Origin: Pseudeuparius sepicola
Taxonomy: Eukaryota; Arthropoda; Insecta; Coleoptera; Anthribidae
NCBI GenBank assembly: GCA_963920635.1
Contig: OY987298.1
Span: forward strand, 4,683,691-4,747,690
Direction of reading: 5' to 3'
DNA length: 64,000 bases
Shown piece after piece: positions 33,300-45,700 of the stretch. The notes below the pieces were generated by a model. The model had not been told where the DNA came from. It did not search any database and was given only the letters and a program-made list of their open reading frames with translations. The translations under genes were made by a program, and so were the position numbers. Within the stretch, counting starts at the first letter, position 1. Every line of letters starts with the position of its first letter.

Positions 33300-33490
33300 A
33301 ATCTAATTTTTCCTGTGAAAAAATCGAAAAAAATCACAATGCTAAGTAATATTTTTTTAACAAAATGCCATCGTGCAGGTGCAAAAATCCTCGTCTTTGA
33401 CTCGGATTTTTGTTGCCACCAGCACTCATGCTTCTTGTTAAAATATTACTTAGCAACGTGTTTTTTCGATTTTTTTCGAAAAAATTAGAT
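33300..33490. repeat. 190-bp foldback hairpin
   Basis: ATCTAATTTTT...AATCGAAAAAAATCAC and GCTAAGTAATATTTT on the left pair with AAAATATTACTTAGC and TTTTTTCGATTTTTTTCG...AAAATTAGAT on the right. The stem is ~70 bp with a ~50-bp loop. It is either a foldback MITE or a precursor-like RNA hairpin. Confidence 0.65.
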
Positions 33491-33761
33491 GTCCTTATGA
33501 TATTACTTACGAATAAATAGAATAAATTATTTAATAACATTCAATGTAAACTGCACTTGGGCATGCGCGAACGGAATGCCAGCTCTTCATCAGCACCTTT
33601 ACAACAAGAACTTACATACTTATCATTGGTAAATACAAGTTTACGTAACAATAATAACACTTTGAGCCTACGCTAACGGTACTTATGCCTATGGTTTTCT
33701 GGGGATTTTCTATTTTAAACCAATCACATCCAAAAATCTGTAAATATCTCCTGATCTATAG

Positions 33762-36712
33762 AGAATAAATTTAACAGTGCAGCAGTAGAAACATTGATAA
33801 ACAATTGGTTAATTAACTATTTCAAACAGGGTGTTTCAGTAACATTAGTATAACATTAATAACAAAACAATAATGTTACGAGTTTACAAGTGCAGCAAGA
33901 GCAACGGCGTAAAAGGGTTGATGTACTCCGAGTTGATGACAAACTGTTTTAATTAGGTTATTTAAACGTTGAAATAAAAACCACAATGTGAATAAACTGA
34001 ACAGTGCAACAATAGAAACGTTCAAAAACAGTTGGTTAAATAACTAATTCAAACAGGGTGTTTCAATAATATTAGTATAACGTTGATAATAAAACCAAAA
34101 TGTGACGAGTTTAAAAGTGCAGCAATAGCAACGTCGCAAAAGGGTTGATATATATACCGAGTTAATTACAAACGGTTTTAATTAAGTTATTTAAACGTTG
34201 AAATGAAAACCATATTATGAATTAATTTAACACTGCAACAGTATAAATGTTGAAAAACAGTGGGTTAAATAATTATTTCAAACAGGGTGTGTCAGTAACA
34301 TTAGTCTAACGTTGATAATAAAACCATAATATTACGAGTTTAAAAATGCAGCAATATCAACGTCGTAAAAGGGTTGATGTACTTCGTGTTGAATACAAGC
34401 TGTTTTAATTAGGTTATTTAAACGTTGAAATGAAAGCCATAACGTGAATATACTGAACAGTGCAACAGTAGAAACATTGAAAAAAGTTGGTTAAATAACT
34501 ATTTCAAACAGGATGTTTCAGTAACATTAGTATAACGTTGATAATAAAACCATAATGTTACGAGTTTAAAAGTGCAGCAATAGCAACGTCGTAAAGGGGT
34601 TGATGTACTCTGTGTTGTTCACAATCTGTTTTAATGAAGTTATTTAAACGTTGAAATGAAAACTATAATGTGAACAAACTGAACAGTGCAACCGTGGAAA
34701 CGTTGAAAATCAGTTGGTTAAATAACTATTTCAAACAGGGTCTTTCAGTTACATTAGTATAACGTTGATAACAAAACCAAAATGTGACGTGGTTAAAAGT
34801 GCAGCAATATCAACTTCGTAAAAGGGTTTATGTATAAAGAGTTGATTACAAACTGTTTTAATTAAGTTATTTAAACGTTGAAATGAAAACCATATTGTGA
34901 ATTAATTTAACAGTGCACAGTAGAAACGTTAAAAAACAGTTGTTTAAATAACTAATTCAAACAGGGTGTTTCAATAACATTAGTATAACGTTGATAATAA
35001 AACCAAAATATTACGAGTTTAAAAGTGCAGCAATAGCAACGTCGTAAAGGGGTTGATGTACTCCGTGTTGTTCACAATCTGTTTTAATTAAGTTATTTAA
35101 ACGTTGAAATGAAAACCATAATGTGAACAAACTGAACAGTGCAAAAGTGGAAACGTTGAAAATCAGTTGGTTAAATAACTATTTCAAACAGGGTGCTTCA
35201 GTAACATTAGTATAACGTTGATAATAAAACCATAATGTTACGAGTTTAAAAGTGCAGCAATAGCAACGTCGTAAAAGGGTTGATGTACTCCGTGTTGTTC
35301 ACAATCTGTTTTAATTAAGTTATTTAAACGTTGAAATGAAAACCATAATGTGAATAAACTGAACAGTGCAACAGTGGAAACGTTGAAAAACAGTTGGTTA
35401 AATAACTATTTCAAACAGGGTGTTTCAGTAACATTAGTATAACGTTGATAACAAAACCAAAATGTGACGAGGTTAAAAGTGCAGGAATATCAACGTCGTA
35501 AAAGGGTTGGTGTATACCGAGTTGATTACAAACTGTTTTAATTAAGTTATTTAAACGTTGAAATGAAAACCATATTGTGAATTAATTTAACAGTGCAACA
35601 GTAGAAACGTTGAAAGACAGTTGGTTATATAACTATTTCAAACAGGGTGTTTCAGTAACATTAGTATAACGTTGATAACAAAACCAAAATGTGACGAGGT
35701 TAAAAGTGCAGAAATATCAACGTCGTAAAAGGGTTGATGTATACCGAGTTGATTACAAACTGTTTTAATTAAGTTATTTAAACGTTGAAATGAAAACCAT
35801 ATTGTGAATTAATTTAACAGTGCAACAGTAGAAACGTTAAAAATCAGTTGGTTAAATAACAAATTCAAACAGGGTGTTTCAATAGCATTAATATAACGTT
35901 GATAACAAAACCAAAATGTGACGAGGTTAAAAGTGCAGAAATATCAACGTCGTAAAAGGGTTGATGTATACCGAGTTGATTACAAACGGTTTTAATTAAG
36001 TTATTTAAACATTGAAATAAAAACCATATTATGAATTAATTTAACAGTGCAACAGTAGAAATGTTGAAAAACAGTGGGTTAAATAATTATTTCAATCAGG
36101 GTGTGTCAGTAACATTAGCATAACGTTGATAATAAAACCATAATGTTACGAGTTTAAAAATGCAGCAATATCCACGTCGTAAAAGGGTTGATGTACTTCG
36201 TGTTGAATACAAGTTGTTTTAGTTAGGTTATTTAAACGTTGAAATGTAAGCCATAACGTGAATATACTGAACAGTGCAACAGTAGAAACGTTGAAAAACA
36301 GTTGGTTAAATAACTATTTCAAACAGGGTGTTTCAGTAACATTAGTATAACGTTGATAACAAAACCAAAATGTGACGAGGTTAAAAGTGCAGCAATATCA
36401 ACCTCGTAAAAGGGTTGATGTATACCGAGTTGATTACAAACTGTTTTAATTAAGTTATTTAAACGTTGAAAGGAAAACCATATTGTGAATTAATTTAACA
36501 GTGCAACAGTAGAAACGTTAAAAAACAGTTGTTTAAATAACTAATTCAAACAGGGTGTTTCAATAACATTAGTATAACGTTGATAATAAAACCCAAATAT
36601 TACGAGTTTAAAAGTGCAGCAATAGCAACGTCGTAAAGGGGTTGATGTACTCCGTGTTGTTCACAATCTGTTTTAATTAAGTTATTTAAACGTTGAAATG
36701 AAAACCATAAAG
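33762..36712. repeat. ~227-bp tandem repeat, block B, ~13 copies
   Basis: Units start at GTCGTAAA-like words near 33906, 34133, 34362, 34588, 34814 and so on to 36631, spaced 226-229 bp. Variants alternate (for example GTTACGAGTTTAAAAGTGC versus GTGACGAGGTTAAAAGTGC, and TACTCCGTGTTG versus TATACCGAGTTG), suggesting multi-unit periodicity. The array stops abruptly at 36712 before a short AACGTT-rich tail and the right tip. Confidence 0.9.
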
Positions 36713-36943
36713 TCCTAAGTTTAAAAATATATAAAGAGGAACGGGCTATCAACTTTCTATGTGGAAGAATTTGATATGACGTTATTTTAATACAGTTTTA
36801 GCAAGGTATTTTTGAGGTTGATTTTGCAACCGTTGTTAATGTAACGCAAATGTGAACGTTTCAAAAACAACGTGTAACGTTATTTCTACGGCCATAACGT
36901 TAAATCAACCTAAATTCAACTGATCTGTGTTTACTGGGATAAT

Positions 36944-37311
36944 AATAATAATTAGGAATTAGGAGTACAGATATAGTCAAATTATATTAAGAAGTCCTTA
37001 CTGGGACTGTCAATTGGTAATTTCGACGTCCTAAGTTGGCATCAATGCAGCAAAAAATGCAACCGGGTCATAAGTTCAGGTCAGTAACGAGCCCAATAAC
37101 TACTAATAACACGGAAAGTACCAAGAACAAGAACAACACAGATAACGGTAAAACTCACGAAACGTAGAAATCCCGCGAATATTTTCACTGCCGAATGTTT
37201 GAACCAGTTTGAACGATCATGAGTGTGAAAGCAGCAACGAGTTTTCTAGCAACGACTTCCCCGGGCGGCCCTCGGGTACAGCTTGCACGGATGGTTTTAC
37301 TTCAAAGATAG
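36944..37311. other. Spacer between giant element and satellite
   Basis: Unique sequence. The last ~110 bases (GACTTCCCCGGGCGGCCCTC...) are GC-richer and run into the satellite at GGGAAAACCGCC. A short open frame crosses the boundary and is not supported as a gene. Confidence 0.5.
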
Positions 37312-40300
37312 CAATAGGGAAAACCGCCGTTTTCACTTGCATGACTTTTCTTTTAACGGAAATTAGTTTAAGGCCACCTATTCTAACTATCCACGAAGAA
37401 TCAGAATTTGCGAACCTCGTCTTCACCCCTTTCCACCCCCAAGACCGAAAAACGTAAAAAAATCGGGGAAACCGCCGTTTTCACTTGCATGACTTTTCTT
37501 TTCACGGAAATTAGTTTAAGGCCACCTATTCTAACTATCCACGAAGAATCAGAATTTGCGAACCTCGTCTTCACCCCTTTCCACCCTCAAGACCGAAAAA
37601 CGTAAAAAAATCGGGGAAACCGCCGTTTTCACTTGCATGACTTTTCTTTTCACGGAAATTAGTTTTAGGCCACCTATTCTAACTATCCACAAATAATCAG
37701 AATTTGCGAAACTCGTCTTCACCCCTTTCCACCCCCAAGACCGAAAAACGTAAAAAAATCGGGGAAACCGCCGTTTTCACTTGCATGACTTTTCTTTTCA
37801 CGGAAATTAGTTTAAGGCCACCTATTCTAACTATCCACGAAGAATCAGAATTTGCGAACCTCGTCTTCACCCCTTTCCACCCCCAAGACCGAAAAACGTA
37901 AAAAAATCGGGGAAACCGCCGTTTTCACTTGCATGACTTTTCTTTTCACGGAAATTAGTTTAAGGCCACCTATTCTAACTATCCACAAAGAATCAGAATT
38001 TGCGAACCTCGTCTTCACCCCTTTCCACCCCCAAGACCGAAAAACCTAACAAAATCGGGAAAACGGCCGTTTTCACTTGCATGACTTTTCTTTTCACGGA
38101 AATTAGTTTAAGGCCACCTATTCTAACTATCCACAAAGAATCAGAATTTGCGAACCTCGTCTTCACCCCTTTCCACCCCCAAGACCGAAAAACCTAAAAA
38201 AATCAGGAAAACGGCCGTTTTCACTTGCATGACTTTTATTTTCACGGAAATTAGTTTAAGGCCACCTATTCTAACTATCCACAAAGAATCAGAATTTGCG
38301 AACCTCGTCTTCACCCCTTTCCACCCCCAAGACCGAAAAATTTTAAAAAATCGGGAAAACCGCCGTTTTCACTTGCATGACTTTTCTTTTCACGGAAATT
38401 AGTTTAAGGGCACCTATTCTAACTATCCACGAAGAATCAGAATTTGCGAACCTCGTCTTCACCCCTTTCCGCCCCCAAGACCGAAAAACTTTAAAAAATC
38501 GGGAAAACCGCCGTTTTCACTTGCATGACTTTTCTTTTCAGGGAAATTAGTTTAAGGCCACCTATTCTAACTATCCACGAAGAATCAGAATTTGCGAACC
38601 TCGTCTTCACCCCTTTCCGCCCCCAAGACCGAAAAACTTTAAAAAATCGGGAAAACCGCCGTTTTCACTTGCATGACTTTTCTTTTCAGGGAAAATAGTT
38701 TAAGGCCACCTATTCTAACTATCCACGAAGAATCAGAATTTGCGAACCTCGTCTTCACCCCTTTCCACCCCCAAGACCGAAAAACGTAAAAAAATCGGGA
38801 AAACGGCCGTTTTCACTTGCATGACTTTTATTTTCACGGAAATTAGTTTAAGGCCACCTATTCTAACTATCCACAAATAATCAGAATTTGCGAACCTCGT
38901 CTTCACCCCTTTCCGCCCCCAAGACCGAAAAACTTTAAAAAATCGGGAAAACCGCCGTTTTCACTTGCATGACTTTTCTTTTCAGGGAAATTAGTTTAAG
39001 GCCACCTATTCTAACTATCCATGAAGAATCAGAATTTGCGAACCTCGTCTTCACCCCTTTCCACCCCCAAGACCGAAAAACGTAAAAAAATCGGGAAAAC
39101 GGCCGTTTTCACTTGCATGACTTTTATTTTCACGGAAATTAGTTTAAGGCCACCTATTCTAACTATCCACAAATAATCAGAATTTGCGAACCTCGTCTTC
39201 ACCCCTTTCCACCCCCAAGACCGAAAAACGTAAAAAAATCGGGGAAACCGCCGTTTTCACTTGCATGAATTTTCTTTTCACGGAAATTAGTTTAAGGCCA
39301 CCTATTCTAACTATCCACGAAGAATCAGAATTTGCGAACCTCGTCTTCACCCCTTTCCGCCCCCAAGACCGAAAAACTTTTAAAAATCGGGAAAACCGCC
39401 GTTTTCACTTGCATGACTTTTCTTTTCAGGGAAATTAGTTTAAGGCCACCTATTCTAACTATCCACAAATAATCAGAATTTGCGGACCTCGTCTTCACCC
39501 CTTTCCACCCCCAAGACCGAAAAACGTAAAAAAATCGGGGAAACCGCCGTTTTCACTTGCATGACTTTTCTTTTCACGGAAATTAGTTTAAGGCCACCTA
39601 TTCTAACTATCCACGAAGAATCAGAATTTGCGAACCTCGTCTTCACCCCTTTCCACCCCCAAGACCGAAAAACCTAAAAAAATCGGGAAAACGGCCGTTT
39701 TCACTTGCATGACTTTTATTTTCACGGAAATTAGTTTATGGCCACCTATTCTAACTATCCACAAAGAATCAGAATTTGCGAACCTCGTCTTCACCCCTTT
39801 CCGCCCCCAAGACCGAAAAACTTTAAAAAATCGGGAAAACCGCCGTTTTCACTTGCATGACTTTTCTTTTCACGGAAATTAGTTTAAGGCCACCTATTGT
39901 AACTATCCACGAAGAATCAGTATTTGCGAACCTCGTCTTCACCCCTTTCCACCCCCAAGACCGAAAAACGTAAAAAAAATCGGGAAAACGGCCGTTTTCA
40001 CTTGCATGACTTTTATTTTCACGGAAATTAGTTTAAGGCCACCTATTCTAACTATCCACAAATAATCAGAATTTGCGAACCTCGTCTTCACCCCTTTAAA
40101 CCCCCAAGACCGAAAAACGTAAAAAAATCGGGGAAACCGCCGTTTTCACTTGCATGACTTTTCTTTTCACGGAAATTAGTTTAAGGCCACCTATTCTAAC
40201 TATCCACGAAGAATCAGAATTTGCGAACCTCGTCTTCACCCCTTTCCACCCTCAAGACCGAAAAACTTTAAAAAATCGGGGAAACCTCCGTTTTCACTTG

Positions 40301-42749
40301 CATGACTTTTCTTTTCACGGAAATTAGTTTAAGGCCACCTATTCTAACTATCCACGAAGAATCAGTATTTGCGAACCTCGTCTTCACCCCTTTCCACCCC
40401 CAAGACCGAAAAACGTAAAAAAAATCGGGAAAACGGCCGTTTTCACTTGCATGACTTTTATTTTCACGGAAATTAGTTTAAGGCCACCTATTCTAACTAT
40501 CCACAAATAATCAGAATTTGCGAACCTCGTCTTCACCCCTTTCCACCCCCAAGACCGAAAAACGTAAAAAAATCGGGGAAACCGCCGTTTTCACTTGCAT
40601 GACTTTTCTTTTCACGGAAATTAGTTTAAGGCCACCTATTCTAACTATCCACAAAGAATCATAATTTGCGAACCTCGTCTTCACCCCTTTCCACCCCCAA
40701 GACCGAAAAACTTTAAAAAATCGGGAAAACCGCCGTTTTCACTTGCATGACTTTTCTTTTCAGGGAAATTAGTTTAAGGCCACCTATTCTAACTATCCAC
40801 GAAGAATCAGAATTTGCGAACCTCGTCTTCACCCCTTTCCACCCCCAAGACCGAAAAACGTAAAAAAATCGGGAAAACGGCCGTTTTCACTTGCATGACT
40901 TTTATTTTCACGGAAATTAGTTTAAGGCCACCTATTCTAACTATCCACAAATAATCAGAATTTGCGAACCTCGTCTTCAACCCTTTCCACCCCCAAGACC
41001 GAAAAACGTAAAAAAATCGGGGAAACCGCCGTTTTCACTTGCATGACTTTTCTTTTCACGGAAATTAGTTTAAGGCCACCTATTCTAACTATCCACGAAG
41101 AATCAGAATTTGCGAACCTCGTCTTCACCCCTTTCCACCCTCAAGACCGAAAAACGTAAAAAAATCGGGGAAACCGCCGTTTTCACTTGCATGACTTTTC
41201 TTTTCACGGAAATTACTTTAAGGCCACCTATTCTAACTATCCACAAAGAATCAGAATTTGCGAACCTCGTCTTCACCCCTTTCCACTCCCAAGACCGAAA
41301 AACTTTAAAAAATCGGGAAAACCGCCGTTTTCACTTGCATGACTTTTCTTTTCAGGGAAATTAGTTTAAGGCCACCTATTCTAACTATCCACGAAGAATC
41401 AGAATTTGGGAACCTCCTCTTCACCCCTTTCCACCCCCAAGACCGAAAAACGTAAAAAAATCGGGAAAACGGCCGTTTTCACTTGCATGACTTTTATTTT
41501 CACGGAAATTAGTTTAAGGCCACCTATTCTAACTATCCACAAAGAATCAGAATTTGCGAACCTCGTCTTCACCCCTTTCCACCCCCAAGACCGAAAAACC
41601 TAAAAAAATCGGGAAAACGGCCGTTTTCACTTGCATGACTTTTATTTTCACGGAAATTAGTTTAAGGCCACCTATTCTAACTATCCACAAAGAATCAGAA
41701 TTTGCGAACCTCGTCTTCACCCCTTTCCACCCCCAAGACCGAAAAACTTTAAAAAATCGGGAAAACCGCCGTTTTCACTTGCATGACTTTTCTTTTCAGG
41801 GAAATTAGTTTAAGGCCACCTATTCTAACTATCCACGAAGAATCAGAATTTGCGAACCTCGTCTTCACCCCTTTCCACCCCCAAGACCGAAAAACGTAAA
41901 AAAATCGGGAAAACGGACGTTTTCACTTGCATGACTTTTATTTTCACGGAAATTAGTTTAAGGCCACCTATTCTAACTATCCACAAATAATCAGAATTTG
42001 CGAACCTCGTCTTCACCCCTTTCCACCCCCAAGACCGAAAAACGTAAAAAAATCGGGGAAACCGCCGTTTTCACTTGCATGACTTTTCTTTTCACGGAAA
42101 TTAGTTTAAGGCCACCTATTCTAACTATCCACAAAGAATCAGAATTTGCGAACCTCGTCTTCACCCCTTTCCACCCCCAAGACCGATAAACTTAAAAAAA
42201 TCGGGAAAACCGCCGTTTTCACTTGCATGACTTTTCTTTTCACGGAAATTAGTTTAAGGCCACCTATTCTAACTATCCACAAAGAATCAGAATTTGCGAA
42301 CCTCGTCTTCACCCCTTTCCACCCCCAAGACCGAAAAATCGGGAAAACGGCCGTTTTCACTTGCATGACTTTTATTTTCACGGAAATTAGTTTAAGGCCA
42401 CCTATTCTAACTATCCACAAATAATCAGAATTTGCGAACCTCGTCTTCACCCCTTTCCGCCCCCAAGACCGAAAAACTTTAAAAAATCGGGAAAACCGCC
42501 GTTTTCACTTGCATGACTTTTATTTTCACGGAAATTAGTTTAAGGCCACCTATTCTAACTATCCACAAAGAATCAGAATTTGCGAACCTCGTCTTCACCC
42601 CTTTCCACCCCCAAGACCGAAAAACTTAAAAAAATCGGGAAAACCGCCGTTTTCACTTGCATGACTTTTCTTTTCACGGAAATTAGTTTAAGGCCACCTA
42701 TTCTAACTATCCACAAAGAATCAGAATTTGCGAACCTCGTCTTCACCCC
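37312..42749 (+). repeat. 148-bp satellite, left array, ~37 monomers
   Basis: Each 148-bp monomer contains, in order, CCGCCGTTTTCACTTGCATG, ACTTTTCTTTTCACGGAAAT, AGTTTAAGGCCACCTATTC, TAACTATCCACRAAGAATC, AGAATTTGCGAACCTCGTC and CTTTCCACCCCCAAGACCG. Monomers differ at few sites, mainly in the linker (CGTAAAAAAATC, CTTTAAAAAATC or CCTAAAAAAATC) and at CGCCG/GGCCG. A shortened monomer lies near 42338. Short frames recurring every 148 bp (65 or 84 codons) are by-products: 148 is not a multiple of 3, so no frame persists. Confidence 0.97.
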
Positions 42750-42758
42750 AAGACGAGG
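42735..42758. repeat. Head-to-head inversion junction of the satellite
   Basis: CCTCGTCTT (42735-42743), the spacer CACCCC, and AAGACGAGG (42750-42758) form the centre, and the arms continue outward for the whole array in mirror orientation. The switch is a clean point within one monomer, with no other DNA at the join. The monomers next to the centre differ at diagnostic sites (left linker CTTAAAAAAATCGGGAAAA, right CGTAAAAAAATCGGGGAAA). Confidence 0.95.
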
Positions 42759-45700
42759 TTGGCAAATTCTGATTCTTTGTGGATAGTTAGAATAGGTGGC
42801 CTTAAACTAATTTCCGTGAAAAGAAAAGTCATGCAAGTGAAAACGGCGGTTTCCCCGATTTTTTTACGTTTTTCGGTCTTGGGGGTGGAAAGGGGTGAAG
42901 ACGAGGTTCGCAAATTCTGATTATTTGTGGCTAGTTAGAATAGGTGGCCTTAAACTAATTTCCGTGAAAAGAAAAGTCATGCAAGTGAAAACGGCGGTTT
43001 CCCCGATTTTTTTACGTTTTTCGGTCTTGAGGGTGGAAAGGGGTGAAGACGAGGTTCGCAAATTCTGATTCTTCGTGGATAGTTAGAATAGGTGGCCTTA
43101 AACTAATTTCCGTGAAAAGAAAAGTCATGCAAGTGAAAACGGCGGTTTCCCCGATTTTTTTACATTTTTCGGTCTTGGGGGTGGAAAGGGGTGAAGACGA
43201 GGTTCGCAAATTCTGATTCTTCGTGGATAGTTAGAATAGGTGGCCTTAAACTAATTTCCGTGAAAAGAAAAGTCATGCAAGTGAAAACGGCGGTTTTCCC
43301 GATTTTTTTACGTTTTTCGGTCTTGAGGGTGGAAAGGGGTGAAGACGAGGTTCGCAAATTCTGATTCTTCGTGGATAGTTAGAATAGGTGGCCTTAAACT
43401 AATTTCCGTGAAAAGAAAAGTCATGCAAGTGAAAACGGCGGTTTCCCCGATTTTTTTACGTTTTTCGGTCTTGGGGGTGGAAAGGGGTGAAGACGAGGTT
43501 CGCAAATTCTGATTCTTTGTGGATAGTTAGAATAGGTGGCCTTAAACTAATTTCCGTGAAAAGAAAAGTCATGCAAGTGAAAACGGCGGTTTTCCCGATT
43601 TTTTTAAGTTTTTCGTTCTTGGGGGTGGAAAGGGGTGAAGACGAGGTTCGCAAATTCTGATTCTTCGTGGATAGTTAGAATAGGTGGCCTTAAACTAATT
43701 TCCGTGAAAAGAAAAGTCATGCAAGTGAAAACGGCGGTTTCCCCGATTTTTTTACGTTTTTCGGTCTTGGGGGTGGAAAGGGGTGAAGACGAGGTTCGCA
43801 AATTCTGATTATTTGTGGATAGTTAGAATAGGTGGCCTTAAACTAATTTCCGTGAAAAGAAAAGTCATGCAAGTGAAAACGGCGGTTTCCCCGATTTTTT
43901 TACGTTTTTCGGTCTTGAGGGTGGAAAGGGGTGAAGACGAGGTTCGCAAATTCTGATTCTTCGTGGATAGTTAGAATAGGTGGCCATAAACTAATTTCCG
44001 TGAAAAGAAAAGTCATGCAAGTGAAAACGGCGGTTTCCCCGATTTTTTTACATTTTTCGGTCTTGGGGGTGGAAAGGGGTGAAGACGAGGTTCGCAAATT
44101 CTGATTCTTCGTGGATAGTTAGAATAGGTGGCCTTAAACTAATTTCCGTGAAAAGAAAAGTCATGCAAGTGAAAACGGCGGTTTTCCCGATTTTTTTAAG
44201 TTTTTCGGTCTTGGGGGTGGAAAGGGGTGAAGACGAGGTTCGCAAATTCTGATTCTTTGTGGATAGTTAGAATAGGTGGCCTTAAACTAATTTCCGTGAA
44301 AAGAAAAGTCATGCAAGTGAAAACGGCGGTTTTCCCGATTTTTTAAAGTTTTTCGGTCTTGGGGGTGGAAAGGGGTGAAGACGAGGTTCGCAAATTCTGA
44401 TTCTTTGTGGATAGTTAGAATAGGTGGCCTTAAACTAATTTCCGTGAAAATAAAAGTCATGCAAGTGAAAACGGCCGTTTTCCCGATTTTTTTAGGTTTT
44501 TCGGTCTTGGGGGTGGAAAGGGGTGAAGACGAGGTTCGCAAATTCTGATTCTTTGTGGATAGTTAGAATAGGTGGCCTTAAACTAATTTCCGTGAAAAGA
44601 AAAGTCATGCAAGTGAAAACGGCGGTTTTCCCGATTTTTTTAAGTTTTTCGGTCTTGGGGGTGGAAAGGGGTGAAGACGAGGTTCGCAAATTCTGATTCT
44701 TTGTGGATAGTTAGAATAGGTGGCCTTAAACTAATTTCCGTGAAAAGAAAAGTCATGCAAGTGAAAACGGCGGTTTCCCCGATTTTTTTACGTTTTTCGG
44801 TCTTGGGGGTGGAAAGGGGTGAAGACGAGGTTCGCAAATTCTGATTCTTCGTGGATAGTTAGAATAGGTGGCCTTAAACTAATTTCCGTGAAAAGAAAAG
44901 TCATGCAAGTGAAAACGGCGGTTTCCCCGATTTTTTTACGTTTTTCGGTCTTGGGGGTGGAAAGGGGTGAAGACGAGGTTCGCAAATTCTGATTATTTGT
45001 GGATAGTTAGAATTAAACTAATTTCCGTGAAAAGAAAAGTCATGCAAGTGAAAACGGCGGTTTCCCCGATTTTTTTACGTTTTTCGGTCTTGAGGGTGGA
45101 AAGGGGTGAAGACGAGGTTCGCAAATTCTGATTCTTCGTGGATAGTTAGAATAGGTGGCCTTAAACTAATTTCCGTGAAAAGAAAAGTCATGCAAGTGAA
45201 AACGGCGGTTTCCCCGATTTTTTTACGTTTTTCGGTCTTGGGGGTGGAAAGGGGTGAAGACGAGGTTCGCAAATTCTGATTATTTGTGGATAGTTAGAAT
45301 AGGTGGCCTTAAACTAATTTCCGTGAAAATAAAAGTCATGCAAGTGAAAACGGCCGTTTTCCCGATTTTTTTACGTTTTTCGGTCTTGGGGGTGGAAAGT
45401 TGTGAAGACGAGGTTCGCAAATCCTGATTCTTCGTGGATAGTTAGAATAGGTGGCCTTAAACTAATTTCCCTGAAAAGAAAAGTCATGCAAGTGAAAACG
45501 GCGGTTTTCCCGATTTTTTAAAGTTTTTCGGTCTTGGGGGTGGAAAGGGGTGAAGACGAGGTTCGCAAATTCTGATTCTTTGTGGATAGTTAGAATAGGT
45601 GGCCTTAAACTAATTTCCGTGAAAATAAAAGTCATGCAAGTGAAAACGGCCGTTTTCCCGATTTTTTTAGGTTTTTCGGTCTTGGGGGTGGAAAGGGGTG

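Larger units (their letters stand above)
31376..33761. other. Non-repetitive island between the 227-bp blocks
   Basis: About 2.4 kb with a different texture: frequent GTAGGTAC words and two CpG-rich patches (31910-32050 and 32475-32580) that share AAGGAGGGCGC in opposite orientation. It includes a small open frame (33029) and a foldback hairpin (33300-33490). It may be an insertion that split one 227-bp array, or unique cargo of the giant element. Confidence 0.45.
27144..36938. mobile_element. Putative 9.8-kb giant element made of AACGTT-rich tandem repeats
   Basis: The left tip CCCAGTAAACCAGAGTT and the right tip AACTGATCTGTGTTTACTGGG are inverted: the first 10 bases are identical and the next dozen match with small gaps. 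ATAAT lies directly outside both tips (27139-27143 and 36939-36943), though the right flank is an (AAT)n run, so this duplication is weak evidence. Just inside both tips AACGTTA-type words occur. The interior is three tandem-repeat families plus ~2.4 kb of non-repetitive DNA. No transposase or polymerase gene was found. I cannot assign a superfamily. The alternative is that the tips belong to a smaller element and the repeats are independent. Confidence 0.45.
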
